DNA of 64,000 nt, taken from Planctomycetota bacterium. GTDB taxonomy: Bacteria; Planctomycetota; Planctomycetia; Gemmatales; Gemmataceae. The notes beneath the pieces are model-generated. The model was not told where the DNA came from and ran no database searches. It worked only from the letters and a program-made list of their open reading frames with translations. Positions within the stretch are counted from its first letter, which is position 1; the number at the start of each line of letters is the position of its first letter. Below, piece after piece: positions 33,778 through 43,899 of the stretch. The position numbers and the translations under genes were made by a program. The stretch lies in NCBI GenBank assembly GCA_016873095.1, contig VGYC01000008.1, forward strand, positions 1-64,000, written 5' to 3'.

Positions 33778-35460
33778 ATGTCCAATTCCGAATCCAGGTC
33801 CGAGATCGTCATGGAGTTGGCCGAGGAGTTCCTCGAGCAGTATCGCCGGGGCAATCGGCCGTCGTTGAAGGAGTACATCGACCGGTATCCCGATCTTGCC
33901 GGCGAGATGCGCCAAGTGTTTCCGGCCATGGCGATGATGGAGAACATCGCCCTGGACGATGCTTCGCTGGAGAATGGCAAGTCTGCCGCGGTGCCCAAGA
34001 CATCGGAAGTCTCGGTGCAGCAACTGGGCGATTTCCGCATCATTCGCGAAGTCGGCCGCGGCGGCATGGGCGTCGTCTACGAAGCCGAGCAAGTGTCGCT
34101 GGGCCGGCACGTTGCCTTGAAAGTGCTGCCGCAGAAAGCCCTGCTCGACGCCAAGCAGAAACGCCGTTTCGAGCGCGAGGCCAAGTCGGCCGCCAGGCTG
34201 CACCATACCAATATCGTGCCGATCTTCGGCGTTGGCGAGCACGACGGCCTGCCCTATTACGTTATGCAATTCATCCAGGGGCTGGGACTGGATGAAGTCA
34301 TGGATGAGCTCAAGCGCCTGCAACCTGTCAGCGGGTCAGAGACGGGCGGCGAGCTGCGCGTGTCGCGAAAGGATGCACCGGTGGCGGCCGCGCCGGCCGC
34401 GGACGTAGCCCGTTCGCTGTTGACCGGCCAGTTTCAGGGCACCATGGAGTTCAGCGATCCCAACGAATCGGACGTGGACAAACGGGATGCCACCGCTGAC
34501 AGCGCGGAGCGAGCGCGACACGATAAACGGGATGCATCGAGCGGCACCGGCCGGCTGTCCGACTCGTTCACGCTGTCTTCCTCGTCGGTAACGTTGCCGG
34601 GGCAGAGCGACGACTCCCATGCATCCAAGATAAAGAAGCCGACGTACTGGCAAAGCGTGGCCCAGATCGGTGCCCAGGTGGCCGACGCTTTGGAGTACGC
34701 TCACAAGCAAGGCATCCTGCATCGCGACATCAAGCCATCAAACCTTCTCCTGGACACGCGCGGCACCGTCTGGGTGACCGACTTCGGGCTGGCCAAGGCG
34801 GACGATCAGCAAAATATCACGCACACCGGCGATATCCTGGGTACGTTGCGTTACATGCCGCCGGAAGCCTTCGAGGGCAAGACCGATTCGCGCAGCGACG
34901 TTTATTCACTGGGCTTGTCCCTGTACGAACTGCTGGCCATGCAACCGGCGTTCGATGAGAAGGACCGCAACAAGCTGATCAAGCAGGTGATGAGCACCGA
35001 GGCGGCCCGGCTGGACCGGATCAATCCAGCAATCCCGCGCGACCTGGTGACGATCGTGCACAAGGCCATCGATCACGAGCCGGGGCGGCGCTATCAAACC
35101 GCGGCAGAGCTGTCGGCCGACCTGCATCGCTTCATTGAAGATGAGCCGATCAAGGCCAGGCGGCTTGCGCTGTACGAGCGGACCTGGCGCTGGTGCCGGC
35201 GCAATCCCGGCGTGGCCGGGCTGACTGCTGCGTTAGTCTTGCTCCTGGTCGGCGTGACGACCGCCTCGCTCCTGGCGGCCGCCCATTTCGATCGGCTTTA
35301 CGATCAGGAAGCGGCGACCGCTGTCAAGGAGCGCCAGGCGCGCGAGGCCGCCCTCCAGGCCAAGCAAGAGGCGGGACAAGAACTTCAGGGATGCGCAAGA
35401 GCAACGCAAGCTGGCGGAAGCGAATGCGGACAAGCACCGCCAGGCAATGCGCGCTTATAA
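33778..35460 (+). CDS. Transmembrane Ser/Thr protein kinase, frameshifted from its TPR part
   Basis: 560 residues. Residues 1-80 are the helical head common in these kinases (EEFLEQYRRGNRPSLKEYIDRYPDLAGEMRQVFPAMAMM). The kinase domain shows GRGGMGVVYEAE, VALKVLPQ, LHRDIKPSNLLLD, VTDFGLAKAD and RYMPPEAFEG, with a low-complexity insert of about 100 residues ahead of the catalytic loop. A transmembrane helix follows (AGLTAALVLLLVGVTTASLLAAAHF). The coiled-coil start EAALQAKQEA then slips out of frame at the GGG of 35373-35375, giving a short odd tail. Removing one G restores EADKNFRDAQEQRKLAEAN and joins the protein at 35447. GGGAGG precedes the ATG. Confidence 0.9.
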   Translation: MSNSESRSEIVMELAEEFLEQYRRGNRPSLKEYIDRYPDLAGEMRQVFPAMAMMENIALDDASLENGKSAAVPKTSEVSVQQLGDFRIIREVGRGGMGVVYEAEQVSLGRHVALKVLPQKALLDAKQKRRFEREAKSAARLHHTNIVPIFGVGEHDGLPYYVMQFIQGLGLDEVMDELKRLQPVSGSETGGELRVSRKDAPVAAAPAADVARSLLTGQFQGTMEFSDPNESDVDKRDATADSAERARHDKRDASSGTGRLSDSFTLSSSSVTLPGQSDDSHASKIKKPTYWQSVAQIGAQVADALEYAHKQGILHRDIKPSNLLLDTRGTVWVTDFGLAKADDQQNITHTGDILGTLRYMPPEAFEGKTDSRSDVYSLGLSLYELLAMQPAFDEKDRNKLIKQVMSTEAARLDRINPAIPRDLVTIVHKAIDHEPGRRYQTAAELSADLHRFIEDEPIKARRLALYERTWRWCRRNPGVAGLTAALVLLLVGVTTASLLAAAHFDRLYDQEAATAVKERQAREAALQAKQEAGQELQGCARATQAGGSECGQAPPGNARL

Positions 35461-38400
35461 CACTTCACTCAACAACTACCTCACAGCCATCGGCAAGATC
35501 CCGACGCTGAAAGTCAGGTGGTTTGGCGACTTTCGCCGCCCGCTGCTGGATCTCGACGCGCTCTTCAAGGGGGACCAGGATAATCCCGTCTTTCGAGCGG
35601 GCCTGGCGTCCGCGTACATGACGGTGGCGCAGATTCATGCGGAATCAGGCGACCACGAGGATGCGCGCAACGCGACCGAGAAAGCCCGCAAGCTCCTGGA
35701 GTTGCTGGCCCAGGCCGATCCCGCCGACGTGGATATCCAGCGCGCACTGGCGGACGCGCACCATGCCTCGGGATTGAGACTTGGCAGGACTGCCGAAGCA
35801 AGTGAATTGCTGTCGAAGGCCTTGGCCTTCAGAGAAAAGCTGGCGGCCAAGGAACCGAAAAACCTCCATCACCAGAAGGACCTTGCCGAAACGCTGCTGG
35901 CCCTGGCCGATCTCGACTGGCATGCGGGCCGGCTGAAGGAGGGAGCGCAGGCACGCCGGCGCGGCCTCGACATGCTGAAAGTGGCGTTGGATGGCGAGCC
36001 CAAGAATGTTGCCCTGCAGAGCAAGTACGCCGTGGCTCTCCGGGCGACGGCCGAAGCCCATGCCCAGGCCGGCCTGTGGAAGGAAGTAGCCAGGGAGTTC
36101 CACGAATACCTGAATCTCGGACAGGGACCGCAGAATGAAGAGAGCTGGTCCGGCGCCTGGCGAAATGCGGCGTGTCTTGACGTCATCACCGATGATGCGG
36201 CGGGCTACCGCGAGACGTGCGACAAGGTCTTGCGGCAGTTTGGCAAATCCAACCATCCGGTCGTGTGTTTACACGTGGCGGAAGTCTGCAGTATCGGTTC
36301 CAACGGCGGCGTGGAGGGCGCCAGGTTAGCCGAAATCGCGGTGAATGCGGCGGCCCACGGTAAAGGAGGTAACGCATTCTACCCGGCCCTGGCCTACTAC
36401 CGCGCCGGCCAATTCGATCAGGCCGTTAGCCATGCTGCGGCAGGCGGCATCATGAACTTCCCCGTGCTCGCCATGGCGCATCACCGTCTGGGACGCGCCG
36501 CCGAAGCAAGAACGTATCTGCAACAGACCAGGGAACAATGGCGGCATTACAGTCCCCTTTCCCGGCAAGTAGACGGGCTGCAGGCGGTCCCGGTCTGGCC
36601 CGGATGGGCTGACTGGGTGGCTTTTCTGGTTCTGTACCGTGAAGCATCCCTGCTGATCACCGGCGCTCCACCTGTTGAAGAGGTTTACGGCCAGGTGCAC
36701 CGCGGCATCCTTTATTCCCGGCTCGGAGAGAAGGAAAAGTCTGAGGCTGAGTTTCGGGCAGCAGCGGCGGTCGAGCTCAAAGACACATCTGATCTGTTGA
36801 CCCGCGCCCGGCTCTTCGTCGAGGTCGGCCAGCACAGCCGGGCCGAGGCCGACTTCGACCAGGCGGTGGCGATGAATCCCAAAGATGCGCGGCCGCGGAT
36901 CGCTCGTGCCCGCCACTTGGTGGAGCGCGGCCGCGACAAGGAAGCCGACGTCGACTACATGGCGGCTGCGACGCTGACGGACAACTTGAATCGCTTCATC
37001 GAGGCCGGCTGGTGGGTCGTCGGGCCTTATCCCGAACCCGTCGAAATGCACTGCACGCCCGAGAACGATCCACACCCATTCAAGCCGGTCGACGGAGTCG
37101 TCGATGGCGTTGGGTCAACGGCGTGGAAGCCCGTTGCGACCGGGAGCGTGGGCAACGTCAATTTGGGGCCGATCTCCAAGGTGGACAACCGGTCCGCCTA
37201 TGCCCTGACCTACGTTTACGCACCCAAGACAATGACTGTCAGCTTGCTGGTCGCCGCCGATGATTCCGGACGCCTTTGGCTGAACGGCCAGCTGGTCCAT
37301 GAGGGTTTTGCTGGTGATCGTCGCGTGGAAGACCTCCCGCGCGTTCCGATCACGTTGCGCGCCGGCAAGAATACGCTCCTGGTGAAAGTCAGCAACAAGG
37401 CGGGTCCGCACAGCATGATGGTCCGGCTTGCCGACAACCCGCTCGACCTGGGCGACACCTTTGCAACATTGGGCCTGTGGAACGAGGCGGCCGCCCACGA
37501 CTCTCGAGCATTTGCCAGGACCGCACCGCCTTCCATGCACCTGGAACGCATGTGGGCTCTTGTGCAGGTCCTCGCGGGTGACGAGAAGGGATATCGGGAC
37601 AACTGCCGGCGCCTCGTCGACCGCTATGCCGACTCCAAGAATGCCGACGAACTATGGGCCGTCGCCTTCGCCTGCAGTCTCGATGGCAAATCACCGCTGG
37701 ACGGCCCGCGCCTCGTTGAAGTGACCGAGAGGGCGCTTGGCAAGGATTGGTGGCACGCTGCCCACCGGGCCGTCGCCCATTATCGTGCGGGCCAGCTCGA
37801 ACAGGCCAAGCAACGCCTTGACGAGTTGCCCAAAGACAAGGATCTCAAGTTCGCGTGGGGCATCCGAGCCATGGTCCACCACCGAGCGGGAGAGAAGAAT
37901 GAAGCACGCCGCTGGCTGAGCAGGGCAAGCGACTGGTACACGAAGGCAACCCAAGAGGCCAAAGGCGCAAGAATCTCAGGGACGTTTGTTGGCGACCACT
38001 GGTGGGCACAGGCCTATTTCCAGGTTTTCTACGCCGAAGCGCGGCGGCTGATCGAAGGCCCAAAGGCCGGCGACCCTAACCGCGAGATCCTCGAAGCTCG
38101 TGCCCGCGGCGTCCTCAAGGGTCTCAACAGCGATACGCGTGACTACGACCTGGCAGTGCTGCTCCAGCCCGAGGACGCGCGCCTGTGGCTGGCTCGCGCT
38201 CAACGCCTCATTGACCTCAATCGCGCCAGGGAAGCGGAACGGGATTTCATCAAGGCCGCCGAATGCCAACCCGAATACCAGGCGGCGACCGCGGCCAAGC
38301 TTGACAAGTCGTCTCTCCTTTCTGTTCGCGGTCAGTTCCTGGCGCGGATGGGTCAGCACGGCCTGGCTCAGGCCGACTTCGACACGGCGGTCGAGCTGAA

Positions 38401-40621
38401 TCCCAAAGATGGCCGCTCCTTGATCCAACGCGCACGCTATCTCGTGGAAACTGGTCAACCAGAGAAAGCCGAGGCTGACTACCTCAAGGCCGCCGCACGG
38501 ACGCCGGCTGAGCTCAACCATTTCCTTGAAGCCGGCTGGTGGGCGGCCGGGCCAGACCCCGAAGAACTCGCGCTTGCCTGTCCGCCGGAGCAAGGAAACC
38601 ACATGGACTTGAGCCCGGCACGGCCGGCCGCCGAATATCGCGGCCCCGGTTCCATCCGCTGGCAGTCGCTGTCCCTGACCGCCACGACTGCGCATCCATC
38701 CGTGACGCCGCGCTGGATCAATCTTGGTCCCGTTACCGGCGGCAATAATCGCTCCTCGTATGCCTTCACGCATGTCTATGCGGAGAGGGAAATGACGGCG
38801 ACCTTGTATGTGTCGGCAGACGACAACCGGCGCATCTGGCTCAACGGGCAGCTTGTCGATGAGAACCCTGCTTGCTGGGGCGCCCCACATGGGATACCGG
38901 TTGCTTTTCGGGCCGGTCGAAACACTCTCCTGGTCAAGGTGAGCAATGGTCCCGGGGGGACTGGTTTCTTGTTACGCATTGCCGACAGCCCGCTGGACCG
39001 CGGTGAAACTTTTGCGAAACTGGGCCTGTGGAAGGAAGCGGCCGCCGAGTTTCGCAAGGCAGGTGAGCTGCCAGATGATTCGGTCATCTGGTTCCACCAC
39101 GCTTACGCCTTGCTCCGCAGCGGCGACCAGGTTGGATACCGCAAGATCTGTCAGCAGATGCTCGATGAATGGTCCGCCGGCAATGAGGCCCATCGCCTCA
39201 ACTGGATTGCCCGCACGTGCGTGCTGGCTGACGGTGCCGTCGGAGACTTTTCCGGTCCGCTCAACGCTGCCCAGAAAGCATTTGACATGGACAGGCGACA
39301 ATGGGGCGACCACTCGGGCATTCTGTGTGTGATCGGGGCGGCCCAATACCGAGCTGGCAAGTTTGATGACGCCATTCAATCCTGCACCCGCGCGCTCGGA
39401 ATCGCCAGGTTCAAGGTTGAGGTTCACAACTGGCTAGTTCTGGCGATGGCGCACCACCGTAAAGGCGAAACCGGCAAGGCGAAGGAGTGGTGGCAAAAGG
39501 CCGAGCAGTGGTTTGCCCAGCCGTCGGGATCGGCCGCGGTGGCGGAAGCGGTTCATGCGGCGACGGCATGGGCGGCGGCGGCTCGCAACCAGGTATGGGA
39601 AGAGTGGCTCATCGCTCAAAGTCTGCGCAACGAGGCGGCGGCGCTGGTTACCGGCGTCAAGGACGATGGTAAGGAGAAAGCCGAGCAAACGCGCATGCGC
39701 GATCGGCTCAAGAACTTCGGGGAGGCAACAAGGGACTTCGACCTTGCCCTGTTGCTGGAGCCAGACGAGCCGCGGTTGTTGCTGGCTCGCGGCCGGCGGC
39801 TCTTCGAGCTGAAGCGCACCAAGGAAGCGGAAGCCGATTTTGGCAGGGCGATCAAATCCGATGGCGATCCGCAGCAGTTCCGGCGACGCGGTCGCGTTTA
39901 CGCCGACCTGGGCTTGCTCGACAAGGCCGCCGCCGACTTTGACAACGCCCTTGAGCTCGGTGGCAGCGACGCCGGTTTTTTGCCCACGCTGTTCCATTAC
40001 GATCTGCTGCCACGCGGAGAAGATCTTCTCGCCCGAGTCATCAAGCTCCGCCCCGAGGACAAGGACCTTCTCACTCTCCTGCGGGTGCGCGATGCCACAT
40101 TGCACGACGGGCCGGCGGGCGTTGTGGTCGATGACAACCTGCTCAAGAACGGCAGCTTCGAAGAGGGACCCGATCCGGGACGGGGCCATGTGACTCACAA
40201 GGAAGGCTCGGCGACTCTGCCGGGCTGGACTCTTTCGCGCGGCGACATCGACGTCAATGGATCGGTTTTTCGGCCCGCCCACGGCGCCCGCTGCCTGGAC
40301 CTGGACGGAAACGTGCCCGGCGGCATCGCTCAGACAATTGCCACTGTCCCGGGCCGGCGCTATCGCCTGACATTCGACTTGGCCGGGAATGTTGGTGGCG
40401 GGCTCCGCCTCATGAAGCTGCGCGTAACGGCTGCCGGCCAGTCCGCCGACTTCGCGTTTGACAATTTCGGCAAGACGGCGCAGGACCCCGGCTGGGTCGG
40501 CAAGACCTGGGAATTCACTGCCGAAAAGGACAGCACCACGCTGGAGTTCCAAAGCCTGAGTGCGACCGGCAACGCCGGCCCGCTGCTGGACAATATCGCC
40601 GTGGTGGCTGTGCGGAAGTAG
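35447..40621 (+). CDS. Very large TPR protein with duplicated beta domains, probable sensor half of the upstream kinase
   Basis: 1724 residues from the first ATG, overlapping the kinase gene by 14 bp in another frame. TPR-like helical hairpins fill most of it (QADFDTAVELNPKDGRSLIQRARYLVE). Two beta-rich modules of about 130 residues start near residues 519 and 1028, each opening EAGWW and containing RxWLNGQLVxE then AGxNTLLVKVSN. They are spaced about 510 residues apart, so a large unit was duplicated. The last 160 residues (LLKNGSFEEGP, LDNIAVVAV) match the DUF642/choice-of-anchor C jelly-roll. With the upstream transmembrane helix these parts would lie outside. The frame runs open upstream of the ATG to the slip site at 35375. 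Confidence 0.85.
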   Translation: MRAYNTSLNNYLTAIGKIPTLKVRWFGDFRRPLLDLDALFKGDQDNPVFRAGLASAYMTVAQIHAESGDHEDARNATEKARKLLELLAQADPADVDIQRALADAHHASGLRLGRTAEASELLSKALAFREKLAAKEPKNLHHQKDLAETLLALADLDWHAGRLKEGAQARRRGLDMLKVALDGEPKNVALQSKYAVALRATAEAHAQAGLWKEVAREFHEYLNLGQGPQNEESWSGAWRNAACLDVITDDAAGYRETCDKVLRQFGKSNHPVVCLHVAEVCSIGSNGGVEGARLAEIAVNAAAHGKGGNAFYPALAYYRAGQFDQAVSHAAAGGIMNFPVLAMAHHRLGRAAEARTYLQQTREQWRHYSPLSRQVDGLQAVPVWPGWADWVAFLVLYREASLLITGAPPVEEVYGQVHRGILYSRLGEKEKSEAEFRAAAAVELKDTSDLLTRARLFVEVGQHSRAEADFDQAVAMNPKDARPRIARARHLVERGRDKEADVDYMAAATLTDNLNRFIEAGWWVVGPYPEPVEMHCTPENDPHPFKPVDGVVDGVGSTAWKPVATGSVGNVNLGPISKVDNRSAYALTYVYAPKTMTVSLLVAADDSGRLWLNGQLVHEGFAGDRRVEDLPRVPITLRAGKNTLLVKVSNKAGPHSMMVRLADNPLDLGDTFATLGLWNEAAAHDSRAFARTAPPSMHLERMWALVQVLAGDEKGYRDNCRRLVDRYADSKNADELWAVAFACSLDGKSPLDGPRLVEVTERALGKDWWHAAHRAVAHYRAGQLEQAKQRLDELPKDKDLKFAWGIRAMVHHRAGEKNEARRWLSRASDWYTKATQEAKGARISGTFVGDHWWAQAYFQVFYAEARRLIEGPKAGDPNREILEARARGVLKGLNSDTRDYDLAVLLQPEDARLWLARAQRLIDLNRAREAERDFIKAAECQPEYQAATAAKLDKSSLLSVRGQFLARMGQHGLAQADFDTAVELNPKDGRSLIQRARYLVETGQPEKAEADYLKAAARTPAELNHFLEAGWWAAGPDPEELALACPPEQGNHMDLSPARPAAEYRGPGSIRWQSLSLTATTAHPSVTPRWINLGPVTGGNNRSSYAFTHVYAEREMTATLYVSADDNRRIWLNGQLVDENPACWGAPHGIPVAFRAGRNTLLVKVSNGPGGTGFLLRIADSPLDRGETFAKLGLWKEAAAEFRKAGELPDDSVIWFHHAYALLRSGDQVGYRKICQQMLDEWSAGNEAHRLNWIARTCVLADGAVGDFSGPLNAAQKAFDMDRRQWGDHSGILCVIGAAQYRAGKFDDAIQSCTRALGIARFKVEVHNWLVLAMAHHRKGETGKAKEWWQKAEQWFAQPSGSAAVAEAVHAATAWAAAARNQVWEEWLIAQSLRNEAAALVTGVKDDGKEKAEQTRMRDRLKNFGEATRDFDLALLLEPDEPRLLLARGRRLFELKRTKEAEADFGRAIKSDGDPQQFRRRGRVYADLGLLDKAAADFDNALELGGSDAGFLPTLFHYDLLPRGEDLLARVIKLRPEDKDLLTLLRVRDATLHDGPAGVVVDDNLLKNGSFEEGPDPGRGHVTHKEGSATLPGWTLSRGDIDVNGSVFRPAHGARCLDLDGNVPGGIAQTIATVPGRRYRLTFDLAGNVGGGLRLMKLRVTAAGQSADFAFDNFGKTAQDPGWVGKTWEFTAEKDSTTLEFQSLSATGNAGPLLDNIAVVAVRK

Positions 40622-40640
40622 TTTTCCATTACATTTGGCC

Positions 40641-43600
40641 CTACTTGGAACTTGGCTTTTTCGTGGTCCCCAGTTGCCGTATCCACTCGCGCATCATTGC
40701 CACCGCCGGCTCGTCCACCATCGACGTCGCCAGCGGCGGCATCGTCCCCTCCTTGCGATGGCTCATGCGCAGCAGCAGGATCGACCGCTCCGGATGGCCG
40801 GGGGCGACCAGGCGGGCGCCCGGAATCTTGTAGGTGTGGTGCACCGGCTTGACATCGATCAGCCGCATCTTGTCGAGCGGCGTGGTGAACTCGAGTTCCA
40901 TCGCCGAGTTGCCGCCGCCCGCCTCGACATGGCATTGCGAGCAATTGCTGTGCAGATACGACCGGGCCCGCAGCGTCAAATCCGCCTTGGGATCGTAGGG
41001 ATCGACGAGCTTGCGGTGCTTGTCCGGGTTGAAGCTGAGCAGAGGGGAGACTTCAGCGCCGCGCTGGTCGCGCGTTGCCGTCTGCTGCTCGATGAATGCA
41101 TTGATCTCGCTTTCCGTCTTGCCCTTGGCTTTCAGATCCTCCTTCATCAGGTTGCGGTTGTCGTCGGCCCAGTTGACCTTGAGCACGCCGAGGTGCTCGA
41201 GCACGCGAAGCTGGTTATCCTTGACGCCGCCGTAGTCGTGGTCGCGGTTCATCTGCACCTCGGTGAGGCCCAGCACATAATTCGCCGCCCGGCTATGGCA
41301 GACCATGCACTCCGACCGGCTCGGATAATGCCAGGTCTGCTTGCGCTTGCCCTCCGGATGCTCCTTCGAGGCGGGAACCTTGATCCAGTAGTCGCGGTCC
41401 ATGCCCTTGCCTTCGACGAGCGTGCCTTCGGTCTCGTCGTCGTTCCAGGCGTAGGAGTAGCCGAACCATTCCCCCTTCTGGTTGGTGAGGAAACGCGTCT
41501 CTATCCAGCGCAGCGACTCCGGGTTGCCTTGCTCCAGCTCCAGGCCGAAGGACTTGACGATGACCGTGCCGTCCGGGAAGGTCCAGCCGCGATTGGTGGT
41601 GAAGTCGATCTTCGGATTGTCGCCCGGCAGCGCGATCCAGCGCTTCTTGACGGCGTTGTCGCCCCAGAGAGGCGCGTTGACCGAGTAGGGAATCAGCGCC
41701 GGCTCCATCTCGTGCTTCTTGACGCTGCGAAACAGCCCGCTGTCCGACAGCTTGCGCGGGAACTTCTTGTGCGAGCCGTCATCGACATTCGGCTCGAAGG
41801 TGTAGAAGCCGCCCTTGCCTTCGCCGCGATGGTCGCAGATGATCAGCTCGCCCTTCGAGTCGGCGGCGAAGTCGGTGAGCGCCAACCGCGTGTCGGCCAG
41901 CCGTTTGTGCCAGATCGCCTTCTTGCCGTCGTGCCGGATGCCCCAGATCTGGCCCGTCGAGTAGTCGCCATAGATGTACGCGCCTTGTAGCTCCGGGAAC
42001 TTCTTGCCGTAGTAGACCATGCCACCCGTCAGCGAGCGGAACTCCGAATGCGGGTGCTCGACCGTCGGCTTCACGAACGGCGTCGGTCCCGGCTTGCGCG
42101 TCGGATAGAACGGATGGCTGCCCTCCATCACGCTCCAGCCGTAGTTGGCGCCTTTTTCGATGAGGAAGGCCTGCTCCCACAAGTCCTGGCCGTTCTGCCC
42201 GACCCAGATGTGCCCGGTCTTCTTGTCGGTGGTCATTCGCCAGGGATTGCGAAAGCCGTAGGCCCAGGTCTCGGGCCGCGCGCCCTTGAGGCTCCAGAAC
42301 GGATTGTCCTTGGGAATCGAGTAGGTCTTGCCGGGCTCGGGATGATCGACGTCGATGCGCAGCAGCTTGGACAGCAGCGTGGTCATGTCCTGGCCGACGA
42401 CGTTGGTGTCCGAATCGGAAGTGCCGTCGCCGGCCGTGACGTACATCATGCCATCATGCCCGAAGGTGATGGCGGCGCCGTCGTGCCCCGCCGACGCCCA
42501 TTCGATGATGACCGTCTCCGATTTCGGATCGAGCTGGTACGGCGGCTTCGGATCGATGCGGTAGCGAATGACCTTCGTCTTCCGCTTCGCCTGGTCTGAC
42601 GACGGGCCGTTCAAGCCGAGGTACAGGTAGCCGTTGTTCTTGAAATCGGGATGGAAGCAGAGGCTATAGGTGAGCGCGTCCTGATCGAGCAACTTCTCCG
42701 GCGTGCCGGGATCGGCGGCGTCCTTGATGCGCCAGATAGTTGTTGCGCCCCAGGAATGCCCCTGGGTGACGTAAACCAGCCGGTCGCTGCCCGGCTGATG
42801 CAGTACCGTGACCGCCATGTTCGGGCTGACCTTGGGAAGCACGCGTTTCACCCGATAGGGCAAGGGCGGCTCCGGCGAGCCGATGATGCGCGACGTGGTG
42901 AGCGGCAAGCGCTTGTCGATGCCGTAGGGCTTGCGGGCGTCCCTGGCCGGCGGGCCGACGAAGCGCAGCGTGGCGTAATCCTCGAAGTGATGGAAATCGG
43001 GATAACGCAAGCTATTGAGCGGCGCGCAGGTGGATAGCTCCGGCCCCTCGAAATCGACGGAGTAGTCGTAACGGCACAGGGCGAACTGCCACTTCTCGTC
43101 GGGATTGGGCCGGCCGCCGGTGCGGAAGAAGTCCTTCCAGGGGATGCGGCCCTCGACGGTCCAGCCCTTGTCGCGGTCGCGCCAGTTGTTGAGCGTGCCG
43201 TCGAGCTTGACCTTGGCCTCGATGTGGAATTTGCCGTCGGCCTTGTAGCGCTGGAAGCCGCCGCTGCCGCGCCGCGGGATGAACATGTCCATGACCGTGC
43301 CGGCCGCGTTCACCTGGAACTCGTAATAGCCGGGCTTCGCGTCCGCCGGCTTGAAAAACAGCTCGAAGACATCGTTGTCCCACGTCTGGCCATCGTGGTC
43401 CTTGACATCCGCATAAAGGTCGGTGTCTTCCATCTCGGCGAGGAAGTAGAGATTCTCGCGGTCCCAGAGCAGCTTGGCCTTGGTCCTGGTCTTCGCCGGC
43501 CGCGGCTCCTTCAGCCAGGGCAGGTAAAAGTTGTCGATGACCTGGGCGTCTTTCCAGGCCGCGTCATCCGGCTTGCCGTCGATGACGATGGGCGATGTCG

Positions 43601-43745
43601 CCCAGCGACATTCGAACATGGTCTTGGCGGCCGGCTTGGCGGGATCGCCGGCAGGACTCCGCAGCATGACGACGCTGGTCGCCAGGCCGATGGCGACGGC
43701 GATGAGAGTCCAGCGCTGCAAGGAACGAAATCGCGGCTGCGTCAT
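40641..43745 (-). CDS. Exported fusion: CBM9-like domain, PQQ-type sugar dehydrogenase propeller and cytochrome c
   Basis: 1034 residues. An N-terminal signal or anchor (LQRWTLIAVAIGLATSVVML) is followed by a CBM9-like domain (about 45-260: VIDGKPDDAAWKDA, DNDVFELFFKP). Next is a glucose/sorbosone dehydrogenase-type propeller (about 300-650: YSLCFHPDFKNNGYLYL, GHDGMMYVTAGDG, ETWAYGFRNPWRM). A C-terminal section follows with haem-type motifs CMVCHS and CSQCHV. Note that the first ends in CHS and the second in CHV, so both are CxxCH. The enzyme would oxidise a sugar outside the cytoplasm and pass electrons to its own haems. It converges on the TPR gene, 19 bp apart. Confidence 0.88.
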   Translation of the reverse strand: MTQPRFRSLQRWTLIAVAIGLATSVVMLRSPAGDPAKPAAKTMFECRWATSPIVIDGKPDDAAWKDAQVIDNFYLPWLKEPRPAKTRTKAKLLWDRENLYFLAEMEDTDLYADVKDHDGQTWDNDVFELFFKPADAKPGYYEFQVNAAGTVMDMFIPRRGSGGFQRYKADGKFHIEAKVKLDGTLNNWRDRDKGWTVEGRIPWKDFFRTGGRPNPDEKWQFALCRYDYSVDFEGPELSTCAPLNSLRYPDFHHFEDYATLRFVGPPARDARKPYGIDKRLPLTTSRIIGSPEPPLPYRVKRVLPKVSPNMAVTVLHQPGSDRLVYVTQGHSWGATTIWRIKDAADPGTPEKLLDQDALTYSLCFHPDFKNNGYLYLGLNGPSSDQAKRKTKVIRYRIDPKPPYQLDPKSETVIIEWASAGHDGAAITFGHDGMMYVTAGDGTSDSDTNVVGQDMTTLLSKLLRIDVDHPEPGKTYSIPKDNPFWSLKGARPETWAYGFRNPWRMTTDKKTGHIWVGQNGQDLWEQAFLIEKGANYGWSVMEGSHPFYPTRKPGPTPFVKPTVEHPHSEFRSLTGGMVYYGKKFPELQGAYIYGDYSTGQIWGIRHDGKKAIWHKRLADTRLALTDFAADSKGELIICDHRGEGKGGFYTFEPNVDDGSHKKFPRKLSDSGLFRSVKKHEMEPALIPYSVNAPLWGDNAVKKRWIALPGDNPKIDFTTNRGWTFPDGTVIVKSFGLELEQGNPESLRWIETRFLTNQKGEWFGYSYAWNDDETEGTLVEGKGMDRDYWIKVPASKEHPEGKRKQTWHYPSRSECMVCHSRAANYVLGLTEVQMNRDHDYGGVKDNQLRVLEHLGVLKVNWADDNRNLMKEDLKAKGKTESEINAFIEQQTATRDQRGAEVSPLLSFNPDKHRKLVDPYDPKADLTLRARSYLHSNCSQCHVEAGGGNSAMELEFTTPLDKMRLIDVKPVHHTYKIPGARLVAPGHPERSILLLRMSHRKEGTMPPLATSMVDEPAVAMMREWIRQLGTTKKPSSK

Positions 43746-43852
43746 GATGTTTGTCTCGTGGCGTTGCGTGGGGAGCGCACCGGGTGGGGTGGAGGAAATT
43801 GTATCGCGCTTGGATTCATTGTCCCGACCACAGCAAGTCGGTTCTGTGAATT

Positions 43853-43861
43853 TGCTATACT
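43853..43861 (+). promoter_or_regulatory. Extended -10 promoter
   Basis: TGCTATACT is an extended -10 element placing the transcription start near 43868, about 32 nt before the ATG at 43900. No -35 match is needed or seen. It supports the ATG at 43900 over an in-frame TTG at 43870. Confidence 0.45.
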
Positions 43862-43899
43862 GTTGATAGTTGAGGTCGTCTGTTCAACCCGAGAAGCTG

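Noticed and set aside
40560-41990. A 476-codon plus-strand frame after the TPR gene
   Set aside because: Shadow of the dehydrogenase/cytochrome gene on the other strand.
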